55,647 nt of DNA, taken from an uncultured Pelagibacteraceae bacterium (lineage in GTDB: Bacteria; Pseudomonadota; Alphaproteobacteria; Pelagibacterales; Pelagibacteraceae). Where the stretch lies: contig CACNJC010000009.1 of the NCBI GenBank assembly GCA_902620585.1, positions 1 to 55,647 on the forward strand. The letters run 5' to 3'. Made by a program: the position numbers and the translations under genes. Every line of letters begins with the position of its first letter. The first letter of the stretch is position 1. Under the pieces are notes generated by a model. It made no database searches. It was not told where the DNA came from and was given only the letters and a program-made list of their open reading frames with translations. Shown here piece after piece: positions 54,877 through 55,647 of this stretch.

Positions 54877-55647
54877 AATAAACTTAGATAAATCGGTATC
54901 TTTTACTAAATTTCCTAAATTATTATTTACATACTCTCTGTCAACTGTAATGGTTTCACCCGCTCGATCAGTCGCATTAAAACTAATATCATCTAAAACT
55001 TTCTCTATTATCGTATGAAGTCTTCTTGCTCCAATATTTTCAACAGATGAATTAACTTCAGCAGATATTTTAGCCAACATGTCTATGCCATCTTCGGTAA
55101 ATACAAGTTTAACATTTTCTGTTTTTAACAACTCTTTGTATTGTTTGATTAAGCTATTGTCGGGCTCTTTTAATATTCTTTTAAAATCATCTTCGTTTAA
55201 AGCATTTAATTCCACTCTGATAGGCAGTCTTCCTTGCAATTCAGGTAAAAGATCTGACGGTTTTGCTAATTGAAATGCCCCAGATGCAATAAAAAGTATA
55301 TGATCGGTTTTAATTGGCCCATGTTTTGTGCTTACAGTAGTACCCTCAATTAAAGGAAGCAAATCTCTTTGAACACCTTCTCGTGACACATCTCCGCCTG
55401 CTCTATCACTTCTTGCAGACACTTTGTCAATTTCATCTAAGAAAACAATTCCATTTTCTTCAGTAGATTTTTTTGCTTCTTTAATAATCTTATCTTCCTC
55501 AATCATTTTGTCTGATTCTTGTGCAACTAAAATATCATGGGTCTCCTTTACGAGCATTTTCTTCTTTTTACCTTTCTTATTTCCCATTGACTTGCCAAGA
55601 ATATCTCCAAGATTTACCATTCCAATATTTCCTCCAGGCATTCCTGG
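54871..55647 (-). CDS. hslU: HslU ATPase of the HslVU protease (5' end outside window)
   Basis: AAA+ unfoldase that feeds the HslV peptidase. Only the C-terminal 258 or so residues are visible; the Walker A part lies beyond the window. Seen: Walker [43 protein letters not shown] (pore-proximal and sensor 1 region), sensor 2 IGARRLH, and the C-terminal DLSKFIL that inserts into HslV. Between the visible start and the Walker B there is a Gly/Met/Lys-rich I-domain remnant. Confidence 0.96.
   Translation of the reverse strand, partial: PGMPGGNIGMVNLGDILGKSMGNKKGKKKKMLVKETHDILVAQESDKMIEEDKIIKEAKKSTEENGIVFLDEIDKVSARSDRAGGDVSREGVQRDLLPLIEGTTVSTKHGPIKTDHILFIASGAFQLAKPSDLLPELQGRLPIRVELNALNEDDFKRILKEPDNSLIKQYKELLKTENVKLVFTEDGIDMLAKISAEVNSSVENIGARRLHTIIEKVLDDISFNATDRAGETITVDREYVNNNLGNLVKDTDLSKFIL

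Overview
The window looks like a stretch of chromosome from a SAR11-type marine alphaproteobacterium (Pelagibacterales, close to Candidatus Pelagibacter). The sequence is very AT-rich and densely packed: genes are usually 0 to 100 bases apart or overlap, and every convergent pair abuts or overlaps. Gene order is alphaproteobacterial (ccmCDEFGH; hemC beside tsaD; rho-hemJ-hemH-hemE facing a PPDK regulator-maf-aroE-coaE-dnaQ run, then secB, fxsA, tim44, smr and hslU). There is no rRNA, prophage, transposase or CRISPR array. The organism assignment is inference from gene content and base composition; no database was searched.

Layout. 1-3556: rpsP (cut by the window edge), ffh with a three-hairpin leader RNA, dapF and ftsY, so both protein GTPases of the SRP targeting pathway flank dapF. 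3553-15899: a 12-kb block on the minus strand, read right to left. It holds two tandem FMN 2-hydroxyacid oxidases, a class I aminotransferase, a GlcD-like FAD oxidase, a D-2-hydroxyacid dehydrogenase, a TRAP transporter (dctP, hairpin, dctQ, dctM), an amidase, a 59-residue membrane protein, a DMT transporter and an alpha/beta hydrolase. It reads as an uptake and oxidation unit for small 2-hydroxy or 2-oxo acids. 15905-20581: a PagL-like outer membrane protein and the cytochrome c maturation genes ccmH, G, F, E, D, C. 20582-31002: hspQ, a YciB-like protein, DUF2794, a Bax inhibitor-1 protein, an aldo/keto reductase, an IalB-like protein, argG, a PsiE-like protein, folD, YggT, an MscS channel, hemD, hemC and tsaD.

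31087-33659 is the one clearly accessory module: a C5-cytosine DNA methyltransferase convergent with a PD-(D/E)XK-type restriction endonuclease and an unknown 111-residue protein. It is followed by a standalone EVE-domain protein and an acetyl-CoA synthetase with an extreme Lys/Arg-rich N-terminal tail. 36333-43890: an unknown conserved protein, a two-gene Na+/carboxylate symporter with terminator, a small membrane protein, rpe, a heparinase-like protein, purH and a pterin dehydratase. Then come tRNA-Gly(GCC), a GT17 glycosyltransferase and a Lon-N-domain protein.

At 49273-49546 the coding strand flips between hemE and the PPDK-regulator gene. This is the hemE/RP001-type junction where the Caulobacter origin lies. 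The gap carries DnaA-like 9-mers and a TTAA-N7-TTAA CtrA-type box, so it is the best oriC candidate in the window.

The observations most worth a second look are the ffh leader RNA, the basic tail on acetyl-CoA synthetase, the restriction-modification module with its unknown partner, the putative origin, the structured element upstream of ccmC, and two 18-base perfect palindromes in front of transporter genes.
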